Of a stretch of DNA of 64,000 nt, positions 63,240 through 64,000 are shown one piece after another. The DNA comes from Nocardioides alkalitolerans. Its GTDB lineage: Bacteria > Actinomycetota > Actinomycetes > Propionibacteriales > Nocardioidaceae. The stretch covers positions 496,001 to 560,000 of the forward strand of contig CP116227.1 in assembly GCA_038184435.1 (NCBI GenBank), in the 5' to 3' direction. The notes under the pieces are model-generated. The model was not told the DNA's origin. It searched no databases and saw nothing but the letters and a program-made list of their open reading frames with translations. Both the position numbers and the translations under genes were made by a program. Every line of letters starts with the position of its first letter. The first letter of the stretch is position 1.

Positions 63240-64000
63240 GTGCCGCAGGTACGTCGAGGACTGGTGGTGGCCGCGACGCTGGGCGCCGTCGGTGCGGGCA
63301 CGCTCGCGGCCGGGACGGTCGGGATGGTCGCCGCGAGCGCACCGGGGCACCGCCCGTCGGCGTCGGTCGGTGTCGCTGCCGACCCGGAGCCGGCGCTGGA
63401 CCGCCGGGTGCCGCAGGGGTACCGGCTCGTCGGCCACGGACGTCTCGGCCTCGCGGTGCCGGCGGAGTGGGCGACGGATGCGACGTACTGCGGGACCCCG
63501 ACGGAGGACACCGTCATCGACCCCCAGGGTGGGACCTGTCTCGCTCTGATCTGGCCACCGCCCGCGGACGTCACGAGCGTCGAGCTGGGCAGCGGCGGAG
63601 ACGCCGTGGGGGTGGGCATGAGCGGCCCGGTCCCCCAGCGCGGACCCACGAGGTGCAGCGTCGACCACACGACGGCGGTCCCACCCGTCGACCCGAGCAC
63701 CGGCGAGCGGATGCTCGTCCGCTGTTCGGCGACGGTCACCGACGGGGCCGAGTCTGCGCTCACCGTGAGCTCGACCATCGGCGACCCGGAGGCCGCGGCA
63801 GCCGCCGTGGACCGGCTCGCCGACGCCGTCTTCCTGCTCGCCGACGACGAGGTCGTGGTGCCGTCACGGTTCGAGGGTGACTGGATGAGGTTCGGCGACG
63901 ACGACATGACGCACTACCGCGATCGCCTCGAGGCCGCGGGCCTCGAGGTCGACGTCGTCGAGGTGCCGCGTCCGTCTCCCGACGCGCTGAACTTCGTCGC
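63240..64000 (+). CDS. Secreted or membrane-anchored hypothetical protein, truncated by window end
   Basis: GTG 63240 follows GGAGG with a gap of about ten bases and opens a frame that runs to the window end (over 250 residues). MPQVRRGLVVAATLGAVGAG is a signal peptide or membrane anchor that continues with TLAAGTVGMVAASAPG. A globular part then begins with PEPALDRRVPQGYRLVGHGRLGLAVPAEWATDATYCGTPTEDTVI. Four Cys are in pairs (YCG/TCL and RCS/RCS) and likely form disulfides. No named domain. A candidate SigE-type promoter at 63142-63169 suggests control by envelope stress. Confidence 0.6.
   Translation, partial: MPQVRRGLVVAATLGAVGAGTLAAGTVGMVAASAPGHRPSASVGVAADPEPALDRRVPQGYRLVGHGRLGLAVPAEWATDATYCGTPTEDTVIDPQGGTCLALIWPPPADVTSVELGSGGDAVGVGMSGPVPQRGPTRCSVDHTTAVPPVDPSTGERMLVRCSATVTDGAESALTVSSTIGDPEAAAAAVDRLADAVFLLADDEVVVPSRFEGDWMRFGDDDMTHYRDRLEAAGLEVDVVEVPRPSPDALNFV

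Noticed and set aside
63140..63880. Arg/Gly-rich 246-codon frame at the right end
   Set aside because: The alternative frame from GTG 63240 has a Shine-Dalgarno, a signal peptide, normal codon bias and stays open to the window end.

Overview
The window is about 64 kb of very GC-rich DNA with short intergenic gaps, many GTG starts, four-base start/stop overlaps and actinobacterial marker families (WhiB7, mycoredoxin, AdnAB, PaaX, UPF0182, PPA1309, DUF2342, bL37). Gene order resembles the mycobacterial adnAB-nudC-mrx-uvrD2-whiB7 ... UPF0182 block and the sigH-SRAP-aroA-rsgA block. The host is most likely a member of the Nocardioidaceae such as Nocardioides; the genus is inferred from gene content, not from a database match.

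Layout. 1-3.3 kb: end of an unknown gene, flavin reductase, peptidoglycan-binding protein and SelO. 3.3-14.8 kb: DNA repair and stress block with adnA, adnB, nudC, mycoredoxin, uvrD2 and whiB7. whiB7 has a 98-codon leader ORF and an intrinsic terminator that can be paired away by an alternative stem. 14.9-26.2 kb: conserved housekeeping and proteolysis genes (orphan cyclodehydratase-like protein, enoyl-CoA hydratase, PHP phosphoesterase, YgjP, NUDIX, DUF2342 protease, moaE, PDZ-Lon protease, PPA1309, UPF0182). 26.3 kb: initiator tRNA. 26.6-41.9 kb: PhaC-like hydrolase, F420/PPOX enzyme, Fic protein, Sel1 protein, AidB-like acyl-CoA dehydrogenase divergent from PaaX, S9 peptidase, M50-like protease, DUF5709, secreted metalloprotease, lipoprotein and PKD proteins, DUF445, S4 protein, FKBP. 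42-49.1 kb: CBS protein, hisN-like phosphatase, rsgA, aroA, DoxX-like, SRAP, hydrolase, sigH/sigR and its zinc anti-sigma factor, then the 24-residue ribosomal protein bL37.

49.1-62.6 kb is an integrated phage-related element of about 13.5 kb inserted in the 3' end of the bL37 gene. The left junction carries an intact bL37 whose tail appears to be supplied by the element. The displaced host tail (GKRPNA and stop) remains at the right junction beside the large serine integrase, and the two tails differ only at synonymous positions. The element has a terminase large subunit, a tape-measure protein, a gp10-like protein, a small serine recombinase, a ribbon-helix-helix regulator with a clear operator, a possible toxin-antitoxin pair and a lipoprotein. 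I find no portal, capsid, protease, tail tube or lysis genes, so it is a decayed prophage or a phage satellite. The host chromosome resumes at 62.6 kb with a thioesterase and a partial secreted protein.

Regulation. At least sixteen genes have a TANNNT-like -10 hexamer ending 6-8 bases before the start codon, the signature of leaderless transcripts. sigH has both such a promoter (short form) and a perfect GGAAT-N18-GTT autoregulatory promoter upstream of a second start with a strong Shine-Dalgarno (long form). whiB7 combines an AT-rich WhiB7-type promoter with the attenuator. Three dispersed palindromes share the core GACGTCATGCG, and a helically phased array of DnaA-box-like hexamers lies upstream of the PHP gene.
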